Part shown: positions 13,120 to 25,709 of the stretch, piece by piece | How the letters are laid out: each line of letters opens with the position of its first letter | How positions within the stretch are numbered: position 1 is the stretch's first letter | Origin: Sclerodactyla briareus | Taxonomy: Eukaryota > Echinodermata > Holothuroidea > Dendrochirotida > Sclerodactylidae | Assembly (NCBI GenBank): GCA_026419785.1 | Contig: JAODTK010005910.1 | Coordinates: 1 to 64,000 of the forward strand | Length of the DNA stretch: 64,000 nt | Reading direction: 5' to 3' | Notes under the pieces: model-generated | Seen by the model: the letters and a program-made list of their open reading frames with translations, nothing else | Told to the model about the DNA's origin: nothing | Database searches by the model: none | Position numbers and translations under genes: made by a program

Positions 13120-14300
13120 CTAAACAGTAGAGTCCCTGTATGAGCGTGTTCCATCCAGATTGGGCCCAGTTATCCTATCCTGACTGGAATTGCCAACAAA
13201 TCGTTTTGATCACTATCTTCCCTCTTTCCACGGGAAAGACACCCACTCCGAACCTAAAGTATGGTACTCCCTTTTCTTGGCAATATGGATGGAAGCAAAA
13301 TTGTTGACGTCTTCATAGTTCTTCTGTACTCTAGAATTCAAATTTCCTGGTTAAGTATTCACAATTACATGATGCCTTGAATGTCAGCCCACAACCTATT
13401 TTTGATTGGTTTTCCCACCACCGCTATACGGTACATTTGCTAATATGTGCATACTAGTGTAACGTTCGTAACCTATAGCACTGTGTTGAGTGCACTATAC
13501 CCCCAGCTTGGTATAATCCCGGTAGTAATTAGTAATTGATTGTGAAAAAAAAAAAAAAAAACTCTAAACAATTGTTCCGGTATAGCCTAATATTTACATG
13601 CCCTTCAAGCGCCATCTAAGCCCAAGTATCACTGTCTAATCTGTCAGGGCCCATCAATTAATTATGCAGCCATATACATGACTAACCTGCTAGTTAAGAT
13701 TCTATGCCAGCCATTCCCACTTCAAAATATGTCAGTGACACTGTACTGTGGTGAGTTACAGATGAGTCACTGTCATTATATGCATAATTTTGGGAGAGTG
13801 GCCTATACGTTACGGAATAGGAAATATTCTGATTGAAACCTTTGGTATCTAGTTCCACAAATATTTCACCCCCATTCTTTTGCTAAGATAGGTATACAGT
13901 ATATGCTACATCATCCCAACTAGGAGGTCGAAGAGACATCGAACTACATTTCAGTGAATTTGCGATTGGTCACTGGAACCCGATTCAGTGTCAACATGAA
14001 TACAGTAACAAAAACAAACATTTTTCTCCTGAACTTATGGAATGTGTAACCGACGTTCCCGAAGGTGTCCATTGACCCTAGCTTGTGAAAGTAATGTGTA
14101 CAGTGTGTGACATGTTAACGAGGTTGTCTATTGCTTGGTTGCGTACCGATTATCTCCCAAGAACTTCCTAAATTGATTTGATTAACGGTAGGCTAAATAC
14201 TTGGACGAGAGTCATTAGCATAAAAGTGGATAAAAAGGGAATTAGGACGAGTCATAACGTTTTACTATGACATAACGCATAACAGTTTACTATGCTTCAT
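13120..14300. other. No gene; A-run and a short local duplication
   Basis: Holds a pure A-run at about 13,544-13,561. Just before the SINE there is a short tandem duplication: 'cataacgttttactatg' at ~14,253 and 'cataacagtttactatg' at ~14,278. No coding signal was seen. Confidence 0.5.
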
Positions 14301-14302
14301 GA

Positions 14303-14700
14303 GACGGGTCAGCTCAGTCGATAGAGCTCCGGATCGTTAGACTTAGAGTTCGAGTCTCAATGAAAGCCCGTACAGTTATTTTTGCATTGCTGTTGAACAA
14401 GGCAGGTCTTTTCCCTGAATGCCACAACACCATAGACCATGTGTGAAAATGGGTACCTGCGAGGATGGAAGTCTGCGCCGCTACGTTGGCTGTCAGAGGT
14501 ATAGTAAGTATCCAGTAAACGTTCGACCTGGCTGGTGCAATGACCAAGGGATTAGGTCGCTAGTCGAGCGAGAGGGCGCTTCCCTGATACAGGACTATGA
14601 ACACGAATCGTAATCTTAATACCGCATACTGGTAAGCTCTCAAGTAGGCCATGTCTTGACTTGTGACTTGTCTTAAAACTAATAAATGAAAATAAAATAT
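14303..14700 (+). mobile_element. tRNA-derived SINE
   Basis: The head is tRNA-like: an A-box-type 'cagctcagtcgatagag' and a B-box-type 'gagttcgagtctc' (14,346-14,358) sit at normal spacing, enclosed by a degraded acceptor-like pair (acgggt...agcccgt). The body carries 'gtgtgaaaatgggtacctg' and a conserved-looking central block about 14,530-14,600, and the 3' end is A/T-rich (aataaatgaaaataaaat). The structure of tRNA head, unrelated body and A-rich tail is that of a SINE. The head is too degraded to be a functional tRNA gene. Confidence 0.75.
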
Positions 14701-17700
14701 TGAAAAATAGTTTTGAGTTGTTTCACCCTTTATTTATTGAAGCTGTTTCTGGCAGAACGACTCTGAGGCTTTCCCAGAGACTCTCAAAAGCCCATGTCAC
14801 ACCATGCGAGCTATTTCGAAACGTTACTGCGTTTAAATTGGAGAATTCAAACTTTATCAATAAAATCACATGACAGCAACGGTTGGGAGCAGAATGGGCT
14901 GTGACGTTCGGTGTATTACATTCGTTCATCGTATTGATTATTGCCCACATCGGTTTCACTTCACATTTATATTGTTATCGCCATTTGTGACGGGCATTTT
15001 GGGTTAATTTTCCAAACAATACTTTTCGTCTTTACAGTGTGGCCAGGCCTTTTGGACGTTCGAAACTACCATAGGGTGTGGATGACCTAAACCATCTTAC
15101 ATGTATAACTTGAAACGTAGAAAAGTATTACAATCAATATTGACATTTCACCAATTGTACTGTCTACCTACCCACTTAACTCATCTTTAATATAAACTCT
15201 CACCTTGCTCAGCAAAATGCATTGGCGACAACCCCTGACTGACCCTCTCAAGTACAGTACCGTGGGCTAGAGAGTCTGATTAGAATTTCATTCAACATTT
15301 AAACGAAAATGGTATTATTACCTGAAGCGGTCCCGAATTCGTTCTGGGTAATAATTTACATCGGAGAGGATTCCTATTCATAAGATCCGAGCAAAATGCC
15401 ACCGTCTTGGAACGCGCAAGGTAAATCCCGCTAAAATGGGAGTGGCTCATATTAATTAATCCGTGTTGAACCAACATGTTTGTAGTAGCTGTAATGGGGC
15501 TACATCCCTCATTTTCCTCAATATACGGCCCAACCTCTTGAAGGATTGTCGTGGATCTATATCTGGAGTGAAGCAAATACTGATGACGTGAACTTTAGTT
15601 GACTTCCTATACTAGATTACCATGTAAGCCACTACGCTTTATAGTATGTTTAGTTATATTTTTACCCTCGAAGGTAGACACCCATCCAACTCGGCGTATT
15701 TCAATACTTAGAAAGGTAAAGATGTAACCAGACCTGCACAAGTGGAACGCCGTAGTACATGAACATACATATATAACACGGATAAATGAATATGCGATAT
15801 GTGGGTTACGATAGCGCAAATAAACGCCTAATGCGTGGATGCTAGACGGGATCCTTCTATCACGCAGTTGTGGACTGTTGGGCATGTGACAAATTAGTTG
15901 AAGGTTGTATTCATAGGTCCTAACATATGTGAATCTTGATTTCGGTAGGATTCCACTTATTACCCCGTTGGGTTCGTGACTGGATGATTAGAAGTAGTAT
16001 TCTAGTTATGCAAAAGACCACTGTCCTATGCTATGAAAACAACATGCTTTCTTCGTGAATCCGGATCCACATTAATTGGTTCGGGCATATTCTCAGAACG
16101 GTACAATTGCTTGGGGACAGAACTGGATACAGAACTATTTACTGTATTTTTTTGTAATTGGCCTCGACTATTGCATGATGAATTATTCACTTTTGGAAAG
16201 GGGCAGCATACTCTATTCCGTGCCCAATGTTCCAGCTTAAGGCGGTAGTGAATCATTTAAACTGCTGCTCACAATGAGCTTCATGGCCGGCGTACGCCTA
16301 TAGTGATATAGCGTATAATACTTGTTATTCACACATGGTTAGTCAGGAAATTATTTTGTAGTGATTTAATTGTATAGGAAGGTCTACTAAATGTTTATAG
16401 TAATGATTCAGAGTTGCGTCATATATATACCGAACTTTTTTCTGATTGTTCCGAAACTTCGCACACATCTTATGCCTATAGAAATGTCGAATGAGTTCGA
16501 AAGTGGGTGTCGCACGACCAATCGTGTGGTGGCCATTATAGATTATCGACGAATATTTTCTATTGCAGATTTCGCGTTTCAGAATGTGACGATTCTTTTG
16601 AGACCAACTTATAGTTTAGTTCCGTGAGGATATGAGATGGATATAATTGTTGACTGATTGCACAGATGTGGGAATACACAAATCTCAGTGTCTAGTTCCC
16701 AAGACAATGTCTCGTTTGACACGGATGTTTTGCGCCAACACAATTTTCAATTAACTTGAATCCCTCTGGTCCATTCCCGTTCAATAGAATGCATCTAAAG
16801 ATGTGCTGGGATTGAAGCTTATGCATTGTACAAAACAGTTCGACAGGAACCAGGTGCCCAGAAACCTCTCCGTCTGATGGATTTGCTTTTGCACTGAAGA
16901 AAGCGAAAGCGTATATTATTAACCCCTTTCAGCAAGGCAGTTTCACAAATATTTAGTTTAAAGGGGTGTACCCCAGATATAGCTATCTTACAACATTTTG
17001 GGAACATATTGTCAATTAGGAAGTTGTGTCCAATGGATAGGTAACATGATCTGGAATGGGGAAAAGACACAAAACACGTGCTTTCATGCATATATTAGGC
17101 AAATTACGCCATTTTGTTTTCAGTCTGTCGTGTCCAATAGATGAAAAAGGATCTCCCGGAGATTCTCTTCCTGTTGAGCCCAACATTTCTACCATACCTT
17201 TATTAATGACAAAGTCATGGCAGTTTCCATGTACGAAAGTACCCCTTGTTCATATATTAGTGGTTCCCCACTAAGAGTAAAGGACATTTTATCATTTCAT
17301 TTGCATTTCCCCAACCCCCAGAAAAAAAAATGCTACAGAAACAATTATTAACAAATAGAATTCCTGGCATTTTCCTGCAAAAAAAAAAAACACACACAGA
17401 TACGATCACTTGGGCCTAGGCTAGGCCTATGCCTCAGCAATAGCGTCCATGTTAGGCTAGGCCCCTTGAAGCCGATTTATGGTTAAAAGCTCTGTAATTG
17501 AGGGTGCTAGTAAACAACTGTAGATACCATATTTTTTTTCGGCTCTCCAGGGGAACAGACTAGATTTTAGGGGAGTTATGGTTAGGCAGTCATTTTTTTG
17601 GCTATTTTCTCAAATTGAAGGAAATTTTGCAGCCTTTCTGTACTTTTTATGAGATGCTATCAATCGGGACGAGATGCTAGGAATGATTCGAACTATGTTA

Positions 17701-17900
17701 GGTTCATTCCAATGCAACGCGGTCGGTCAGTTCCTTTTTCGTAGAGCGAGATTTTTTGCCTCCGACCTCTTATTTCGCAATTTTGGCCTTTTGACCTTTT
17801 TGACCTTGAAGTTGACCCATGAAAAAATAAAATAGATGCAATGTACTACGCTCCTTCTCTATGTTAACTTTTAGGCCCTGTTTCTTTGCTGCAGGGATGT
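14700..17900. other. No recognisable gene
   Basis: About 3.2 kb of unassigned sequence. Short open frames occur on both strands (for example 15,292-15,576, 15,607-15,885 and 16,819-17,091 on the minus strand) without known motifs. An A-run followed by a CA run lies near 17,380-17,397. A 'ttttgacc' cluster lies near 17,780-17,815. Confidence 0.45.
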
Positions 17901-17910
17901 TTTTTTTAAG

Positions 17911-19720
17911 TTAGTGGTCAGGTGAGGTCGAAACGACTTTTGGTACCTGATCTTTATAATAATGGTAATTGAGTCTCAAATTGGTCTCTCCCTGTGACTT
18001 CAGGAGGGTGGATAAACCGTAGGAACATCTGTAACACAAGTCAATGCAGAACAAGTACTTTTCAGAACCCTGTGATAAACAGATATTGATTGAAATCTGA
18101 ATGAAAACAAACCTGTTCGCATGGTTTAAAAGACTGATCGCATTCATCCTGCGTGAATTGTCACTTTCAGTCTCCCTGTTGTTGAGGTGAACTTGGGGGA
18201 AAATTGGCTGATTGCTCACGGGACGATAGTTTGCGTAGGTTAGATCGAGCCTGGCTTTTTTCAGGAGTGGTCTTACGGTGGCTTGTTTCAAGGTGGTGGG
18301 AGTGACCATTTTGAAGAGACGTATTTATATTTATGAATAATACAGGTAAGAAGTCATTGAATTGTCTTTCAAATAACCACGGCAGGACGAGGATTCAAGA
18401 TGCACTGTGTGGAATTGCCGTGACACTATTCTTGGCCACATCATTTTGTGGAAGTATTTAAACGTGGACCAACTGGAACATTCCTTGATGTGTCAGCGTT
18501 GATTAGTGGCAGGTTGTGTGTCTAACTCTCGTCTAATTATGCTAATATTCACAGTAAAAAAACTGTCCAAAATCAATTGCGAGAGTTTCAACTTTTATGT
18601 TGTGGGTGGACGTGAAGCCGGTCCGGTTGATCTCTCTTCGTGAGGATATAGCACGTGAGGGAACGTATTTCTGGCTTGGTGCAAGTTCGAGGTGTAAGCA
18701 TCACGCTTGATTCTGTACGTTTGGAGATCTTGTGCGTCTCCATCTCCTCTCTGATGACGTCCCTCGTCGGATCTTCTTGTGTCATTGAACCAGGGTACCA
18801 TAGGTCTTAGAATGACCGTTTGATACGCTCGCGGGCAGACTTGTCAATGACCTGACAAAAACGGGAGATAATGAGAACGTGTCATAGAATCGTTTGTCCA
18901 TATTTGTCAGTTTGGTAAACTGCTCAGTCATATTCCGTAAGAAAGCTTCTTTGTCAATTGAGTGGCTTCCAGGGAGCTTCATATTCGGTTTTGGTGGGAT
19001 GAGGGATGGAGTAACAAAACAATGATATGTTATGTAGGAGCCAGCCATCGTCGGGGACACAACCATTCTATCCTCGCAGCGAGTGTTAGGACATGCTGAA
19101 CAAGATCTGTACTAAGTCACATAACTTGTTCCTGAATGGACTTGACAATACATCCATATGGCTATTAAAATTGCCTCTGATCAGTATAGGGTCCCTCATT
19201 TCAGCTCGTCAAAAATGTCCTCGAATTTAATACGGAATACACTGCGCGGAACAGGGCGTTGTGAAGCATAAGGTGGGCGATATATTATAATCGATTAAGC
19301 GATTATTCTCCCACTGAATATTCCATGTTGAGAATTCCACCAGGTTTCCGCGTCCGTATGATAGCAATTTGGCTTATATTGTTTTCCGAAAAACAGAGCA
19401 AGTGCCACCTGATCCCCCTTCTATGGACTACCTGGGGACGTCCTTGATGTTATGCCCATGAGATTATCCTTCAGCCGTTTTTCATCAATCACGTAATAAC
19501 CCACTCTCAGTGACCCCACATATATCAATGTTGGAATCTGTTCAATAGTCTAAACGGCAGATTTGACCGATGGCCGACACATAGGTGATTCGCCCCGTGT
19601 CCACTTTTGGTTTAGTACCAGATTATCACGATTTGCACTGCGTGACACAGCTTTGTGAATGTTATTAGTGTGAGTCAAATAGGTGAAATGCTCATTACCA
19701 TTGAGCGGAGAGCACGTCCG
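17911..19720 (-). mobile_element. CR1/L2-type LINE, endonuclease to early RT
   Basis: Read on the minus strand, the 5' part (about 19.5 down to 19.1 kb) has AP-endonuclease features, notably IIYRPPYASQRPVPRSVF followed by a degraded 'FEDIFDEL' and 'DPILIRGNFNSH', matching the usual '[I/V]YRPP...GDFN.H' blocks. Next come PWFND and a 'KTYRIKRDAYT' stretch (~18.8-18.6 kb), the linker typical of CR1/L2 elements. Near 18.3-18.2 kb is the RT start, TTLKQATVRPLLKKARLDLTYANYRPVSN. After about 18.1 kb the similarity fades, so the catalytic RT core and 3' end appear lost or replaced. Multiple frame slips are present. It is a truncated, inactive copy. Confidence 0.8.
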
Positions 19721-20930
19721 CCTCTACAGCCTCTATCTGGAGTACGTAGGCCCAGTTCGCCAATAAGTTCATACACAGAATCATCCAATCGATTTCCCTT
19801 TGTGTTGATCCCCAATTTGCTGAAGCTGTTCTGGGGTATAACGAACATTCTTTTGGCGGGCTTACGCACATCAGTGCGGTTAAGTTAATCTGTCCAGGTT
19901 CTCATCGTGCACAATGGATTACATTAATCGAACCATAAATTCCGTCAGTGTGCAAAAGGCACACACTTTGGATGGGCTACAGTCTATACTATAACTATAG
20001 TTTTTCCCAGTAGTCAGTGAGACCGACACATACAATCCCGTCAGAAAACCCGTATTAACAAATCAAGCGGAAAAGAATTCCCCTAACATGGTTTAGTGCG
20101 TATGTAAAACAAAACATCCAAACAAACCATAAAACTCCAACTAGGCCACCATGAGGTGACTGAATGATCTGATCTAGCAGAATGAAGGTTTTTTCCTGCT
20201 ATGAACCAGTTTTTACACTTTTCGTTATGTGGAGAACACTTTTACAACACAATTGGTAACTCACTTCAAAGTTCTCTGCTTGCTTGCTCACTTACAATAC
20301 ACTCATAATTTAGGCCTATCTTTGTGTCAAATTATACACTCTCTATCAAAACTGTTGAGCAACCCGTTTTCCCAAAACTGGGAACCTCTATCAAAAAATG
20401 TCATGTTTCTCATGGTGAATGATCATGGGTTATTATTGTATAAACCCGCCAACTCACCCCCACCTCACCTCGGACTAACTCAGACACATTAATCAATATA
20501 AGATACAAATACTATACTAACATCCGAATTATTTTGCTTCGCACCGTTTCAATAGATCTCTACAAAACCTCGACCAAAATTGCATAGGTCGAACTGTCGA
20601 TTACTTATTTACTACTGATACAATTTACTTACAAAAATAAAGATACCCCGCTCCAATTTGCTTACACACAACCATAGGCCGAATAGAATCGCTCATTGCA
20701 ATCATTTTGAGACCTGGCAACCCGATGGCTTCCGAGTGACACCGTTCTTGTAACGCGGTCTCCGAATTCTCAATTTTTAACTGAGTTCCGAGGGGTGAAT
20801 CATCATTTTTTAGATATAACTGAGCTTACGCTCTAAGTGACTTTTGATTACAACTATTATACTTAGGACCAGTATAACACAACAAATCAAGCTACTCTCC
20901 TTCACAAGGGAGAGTAGGTCCACAACGTAG
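19720..20930. other. No recognisable gene
   Basis: Sequence between two LINE copies in opposite orientation. The plus-strand end may include 5' untranslated sequence of the downstream Tx1-like element, but no boundary can be seen. No other feature is supported. Confidence 0.4.
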
Positions 20931-20984
20931 TTTGACAGAGGCTATGCCTGTACTGCCTAGCTCTCACCACAACAGTCTAGTTCC

Positions 20985-21690
20985 GGGCTTCTGGTAACCT
21001 CTTCGTTCAAGAGGTTACAAAGGATTTACACCAGATTGCACAGCGATCTGAAACGCATTGAGCAGGACCTTCCAGGCTGTCAATCAACATGCTGGAGAAA
21101 CGGATCGACGGACTGGACAAGAAGGATAAGCTTCAAACGAGCGGATTAACTCATTGGAGAAACCGTCAGCCGGCTGAAGAATGAAACCGAGCAACAGGCC
21201 GTGTTGATGAATACCCAGGAACGCCTCTTACGCAAGAACAACTTGAGACCTGTTGGCTTCCACGCGCTGACAACGAAGACTCTATTGTCTTGGAAAGTCG
21301 GGTCCTTACAAAGGTAGGGATCGCTAATCCATCCATTGTGGGAGCCTATAGAACTTCGGCAGACCATTTGTCCAGAGACCGCCCTTGTTGTGAAGATGAC
21401 GTCCTTCCAAGATAAACTGATGGCTTTGAAAGAGCAGCGAGTGAAGCTCGCAGGAGAGGACTCCGTCATAATAAGGATCTGACACGGCTGTCTCACGGAG
21501 AAAAAACTTGGAGTACACAGTCGCAAAACTAATAATCAGGCTGGGAACTAGACTCCGCTTTTCCGCGGAAATGGAGAGACGGTAGCGGGAACGCTTTCAA
21601 TTTCCGGCCTTACCATCAGTGAACCCTCGTGCACAGGACTTTATTTGTCATCGCCAGGACTGTAGGAGGCCTCTACAATTAAGCCCTCGT
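20985..21690 (+). pseudogene. Tx1-like LINE ORF1 (RNA-binding protein), broken
   Basis: Plus-strand frames show heptad-like, charged sequence (VTKDLHQIAQRSE, INMLEKRIDGLDKKD, SRLKNETEQQAVLMNTQERL), then RKNNLR.VGF and VGIANPSIVGAYRTSADHLSRD, matching the coiled coil plus central RNA-binding region of L1/Tx1 ORF1 proteins. The later part (SHGEKTWS, then a degraded 'LRFSAEME') fits the C-terminal domain. Such proteins coat the element RNA and act as chaperones. At least three frame changes occur, so no intact product is predicted from the given sequence. Confidence 0.7.
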
Positions 21691-21699
21691 TGTCACCAT

Positions 21700-24600
21700 G
21701 GGCGTAAATTTCGGTGGTTTTCCATATATTTTTGTTTTATTTTCCTATGCATCCCAATTGGATATTTATCAATGGATATTATTGGAATATCTCGTAAAAT
21801 GGTGAGTGAATTTTCTCTTAATAATTCTGTAGGCGTAGTTAAATGATCAAATTACAGCTATGTTCTTTTAACACAGAGGATTCCGAATAATCACAAGCGT
21901 GGAAAAATTATTCTTTATTTGCCAATAAGGTATGATATAATATTTTTGGCAAGAAATCGCATTCAATCAATCGAATACAGATCTCAGTCAATGGTCTGCG
22001 ACTGGTGTGGGGCAATATTGTTTTCAATCATGGGACTAACATGGCCAGGGGTGTCGCAGTTCTTTTTAACTCAAAGTCTCGTTTTACAATTCGCATAAGG
22101 AGAAGATGATATGGGTCGTTATTTTTGTTAATAGTTGGAACTGGCCGATACGCGGGGGTTGTGCGTTGATTAAGTTTACGGGCCGATACCGATTCACGTT
22201 GACATTGCACACATAAAGCGAACTCTTAGAATTAATAGCTATGATCTGAGAATATGGGTGGAATTTTAATTTTGTATGGAATATTTTGAATAGATCAAAC
22301 ATGTGAGCTCTAGAACTCATTTTAAATGCCAATCAGAGGTGATGAATTGGTGCCAACGGTTACCACCTATCAGATATTTGGCGAGAAAGAAATCTTAAAA
22401 CAAAACGTTACCATGTCACTCCAACATTGATGAAAACATCATTGTAGACTATTTCTTCTAATTTCTTCTGTGTATAAACATTGGTATTATTGATGCCAAC
22501 ATTAATTCCTATATTTGGCCTCCGACCATGACAGTGTTATTGTGCCTATATCCTTGGGTCAACTTATAGGTTCCAAGGAGTTTGAAATTGAGACATCCCT
22601 ATTCCGAGATAGAAACAATTATTGTGGACATGAGAAGAACCACAATAGCCGATACTATTAAAAAAACAGACCTAAACGCCTAGTATGTTTGAAGGCGTAG
22701 TGAATAAGGACTGTTTCTATTTGTTCTCGAAAGTTACAAGCTAGAATGCGATAACATGATGAGAATGAAATTGTAACACCCGTTGCATTTTTATGAACAA
22801 CTTCCTATACGACTCCTTCTGAAGAGTTGAAGTTAGTATTGCAACGATCGATAGCAAGGCTGGAAGCGTTGTATTATTTTACAAATTAAATGGAAAATTT
22901 AGACGTTCTAGGCTCATGTTTGAAGAAGACGAAAGAATACAAGCTATGTTTTGAGTTTTTGGAAACGAATAAAGTCACAAATACTTTAAATGAATCTGGG
23001 TTACTGAGTACAATGTCATTTTGAATCCACCAATGAATTATTTAGAGGTTGAGCGTTTTTTATTTCAGATCTGTATACTAAAATTTCAACGTTTCCTCCC
23101 GGCATCGAGATTTTACTCTGACCTAGCTTATCAACATCCCTGTTCTTTCCTGATCAGATGATGTTCCGTGTGAGGGGCTGTTGATTTGGAGGATTGCAAC
23201 CGATGTCCTTAGTCCATGTTTGATAGACCCTGGGTCCGACGGAATTCCTGTAAAGAATTTTACTCTCATTCTGGGAGGACATTGGCAACCTAGTAGTGGA
23301 CTCTTTTAACTATGCTTTTTACGCAGTTACTTAATCGATGAGCAGGGTAGAGAGCGGTTATTATTTCGCTAATTTCCAAACCGGGTAAAGATAAAAGGCA
23401 ATTGAAGAACCGGCGTCCCATGCCCTCTTGATGTGGATTATAAAATTGCAGCACCATGTATCGCGTCTAGGTTAAAAATGTGTTGAATTCAATTATGAAT
23501 CTATACAAAACTGGTTCTTAAAGGGCCGTTTTATCGGCGAAACTTTAGACTTCGGATTTATTTGGTTCTGTTGGAAAGGAAAAGCCTGGCAGCCTGTTGT
23601 TTTTAGACTTTGAAAAGCCTTCGATCGTTTAGATTGGAGCTATTCACACACACTTACATATTTCAATTTTGGCCCATGCGTGAAAGCATGGATCAAAGTA
23701 TTGTATAGCAATGTCACAACATGCGTCTCTAATAATGGGTACCTGTCACCTCTTTCACTGTGTCAACGCGTGTCCGCGCAGGTTTGCCCTTTGGAGTCCC
23801 TATTCTTCTTCATTATTTGTATCGCAATTCTTTGTAACATTTAATCAATAGGGCTTAAATATTAAAGGTATTACCGTTTTCATCGGGTTACCCACAAATT
23901 CACAGATGCTGCATGAACTGTCATAATAATGGACGGGTCAGAATATACTTTAGTTCGGGTAATGAAGTATTACATTCCTTCTGTCAAGGCGTCACGCCGT
24001 AAAATAATCTGGAAAAGTCACACAACTTTTTCTGCTAGGAGGGCATTTATTCATGACCTCCCTCCACTCTATTTGAAGATTTCAATTTTGTGATAGTACC
24101 CACCATTAAATATCTTGGTCTACTTTCATCATCAATAAAGAACGATTTTTTCAAGTTCAACTAATGTCCCCGAAATTATCTCTTGTCAAAACAATTGTTG
24201 AACCTTGGTCCCTAGAGACCTTACTCCAATTTGCACAGTGCTGTCCATTAAACATTTGCTAGTTCAGCAGCTTGACATTATTCAGGTTACCTAATCCACC
24301 AGAGCATTTTTTTAAAGAGTTGAAATAGTTTATTTTTCAAATTCATCTGGAATAACAAACCAGATAGATCAAACGTTTCTGTTCTCTGTACGATAAGAAA
24401 AATGGAGTTGAAATGATTGATTTGTGTAGTTTCGCAAACAGTCTTAAAATGAGTCGAGGGGAAATGTATGTTGATGAACACTTTAGCACCTATGGAAGGC
24501 ATTTTTTCAGTATTGTCCGTCGTATGTATGGAAAGGATTTTTTTGTTCTCCTGCACTTTTAAAAAGAGGGGATATTACTTTGACTAATACTTCCATCCAA

Positions 24601-25500
24601 CCGATGTTTTGATGTTTGGGCGGACTATAGTTTCTTCCTGTCCCCCCCCCCCCCCCCCCCAGAGATAGAGTTACAAACCAATGTGTATGAATAAGATTTT
24701 ATAAATTGACAATCGTGTTGTTTATTTTGATGTGTTGCAAAGGAAAAATGCCATTTATTTAAGAGATTTTCTATCGACGGAAGGAACCACGTTCTATCAT
24801 ACTATATTTTATTGCAAGACTGGCATTATCATTTTCCTTTTACCTATTATACGAATTGTTCCGGCGACCAGGAGCTGGAAGGAAGGTGTGCTTTACTGCT
24901 GTATAGATTTTGGCCAAACGAAATGCATGTCGCTTACTCAAGTACAATGGCACCAAAAGCAGGAGATATTTATAGTCCGATAGAATGAAAACGTTTATTT
25001 ATCCAACCTCTATTGTCCGTGGGAAAAAAATTTTCTCCTCACGAACATTTTTGACTGTATTATATTTTTTTCACTTCCTTCAAAAACTGTGAGTGGCGGC
25101 CAAGATTCAATAAATTCCAGTTCTCTGCTATTTGCATAGACATTGTTGAAACGAATGCTTTTTTATTCGAAGTAACATGAAAATCCGCCTTTATGTACAT
25201 TTTGTGATTCAGAGAAGATCACTAGACATTTATTTTGGTTTTGTCTATCGTAAAAGGCGTGGAATACTATTGTCATATACTTTTGTTGGACGCGACAGTG
25301 AATCCTGGACTTATTTATAATAATTTTGGGCTTTCAAGCGATAGGAAAGAGTCAGCAGTAAATTCGCTCATTTTCCATGCAAAACACTTCATTTACATGT
25401 GCAACATTGGGGGTTAATCCCGATAGTGGAGTCAGTTTATTGTAAATTTAAGTACGCTGTGGAAATAGAAATGTCTATCCTAAAGAAGAAAACAAATTAC
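21700..25500 (+). pseudogene. Tx1-like LINE ORF2 (endonuclease-RT), broken
   Basis: The endonuclease part is seen at about 21.95-22.2 kb ('NMARGVAVLFNSKSRFTIRI', frame broken) and at ~22.53 kb (DHDSVIVPISLGQLIG, the catalytic DH motif region). RT blocks follow: LISKPGKDKRQLKNRRP and VDYKIA (~23.36-23.45 kb), LLFLDFEKAFDRLDW with slips (~23.6 kb), YFNFGPCVKAWIKVLYSNVTTC and 'VSNNGYLSPLFT' (~23.66-23.76 kb), and a degraded 'GCPLSP.LFIIC' (~23.8 kb). The C-terminal part has 'KCLLMNTLAPW'-like sequence (~24.45 kb) and FHAKHFIYMCNIGG (~25.37-25.41 kb). The protein would nick target DNA and reverse-transcribe the element RNA. It is not intact as given. Confidence 0.8.
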
Positions 25501-25709
25501 ATATGATTGACCTATCCAATAGGATTCCTTCAAATGTCTTTAACCTATTTATCTTATATTCACCCACTGCATTTCTTGTACTTGATCATCTACATGTATT
25601 ATAAGACGAGTAATAATGAATGACAAAACAAACAAAAGCATTGCTTTGAGTTTGCCTAATAAACCGTTATCCAATAATTTTCAACAATAAATAAAAACTA
25701 CGGTCAGAT

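Larger units (their letters stand above)
20940..25700 (+). mobile_element. Tx1/L1-type LINE, near full length
   Basis: The element has both ORFs in order: a coiled-coil ORF1 (about 20.98-21.69 kb), then ORF2 with endonuclease (about 21.7-22.6 kb), RT (about 23.2-24.1 kb) and a C-terminal region (about 24.3-25.5 kb). The 3' end is AT-rich with 'aataaataaaaac' at about 25,687. The RT wording (KPGKDKRQLKN.RP, VDYKIA) and C-terminal wording (FHAKHFIYMCNIGG) are those of the Tx1/L1 lineage rather than CR1. A pure C-run at ~24,643-24,660 lies inside ORF2. Many single-base slips interrupt the frames. Confidence 0.85.

Noticed and set aside
14303-14376. Functional tRNA gene
   Set aside because: The stems are too mismatched and the segment is the head of a SINE.
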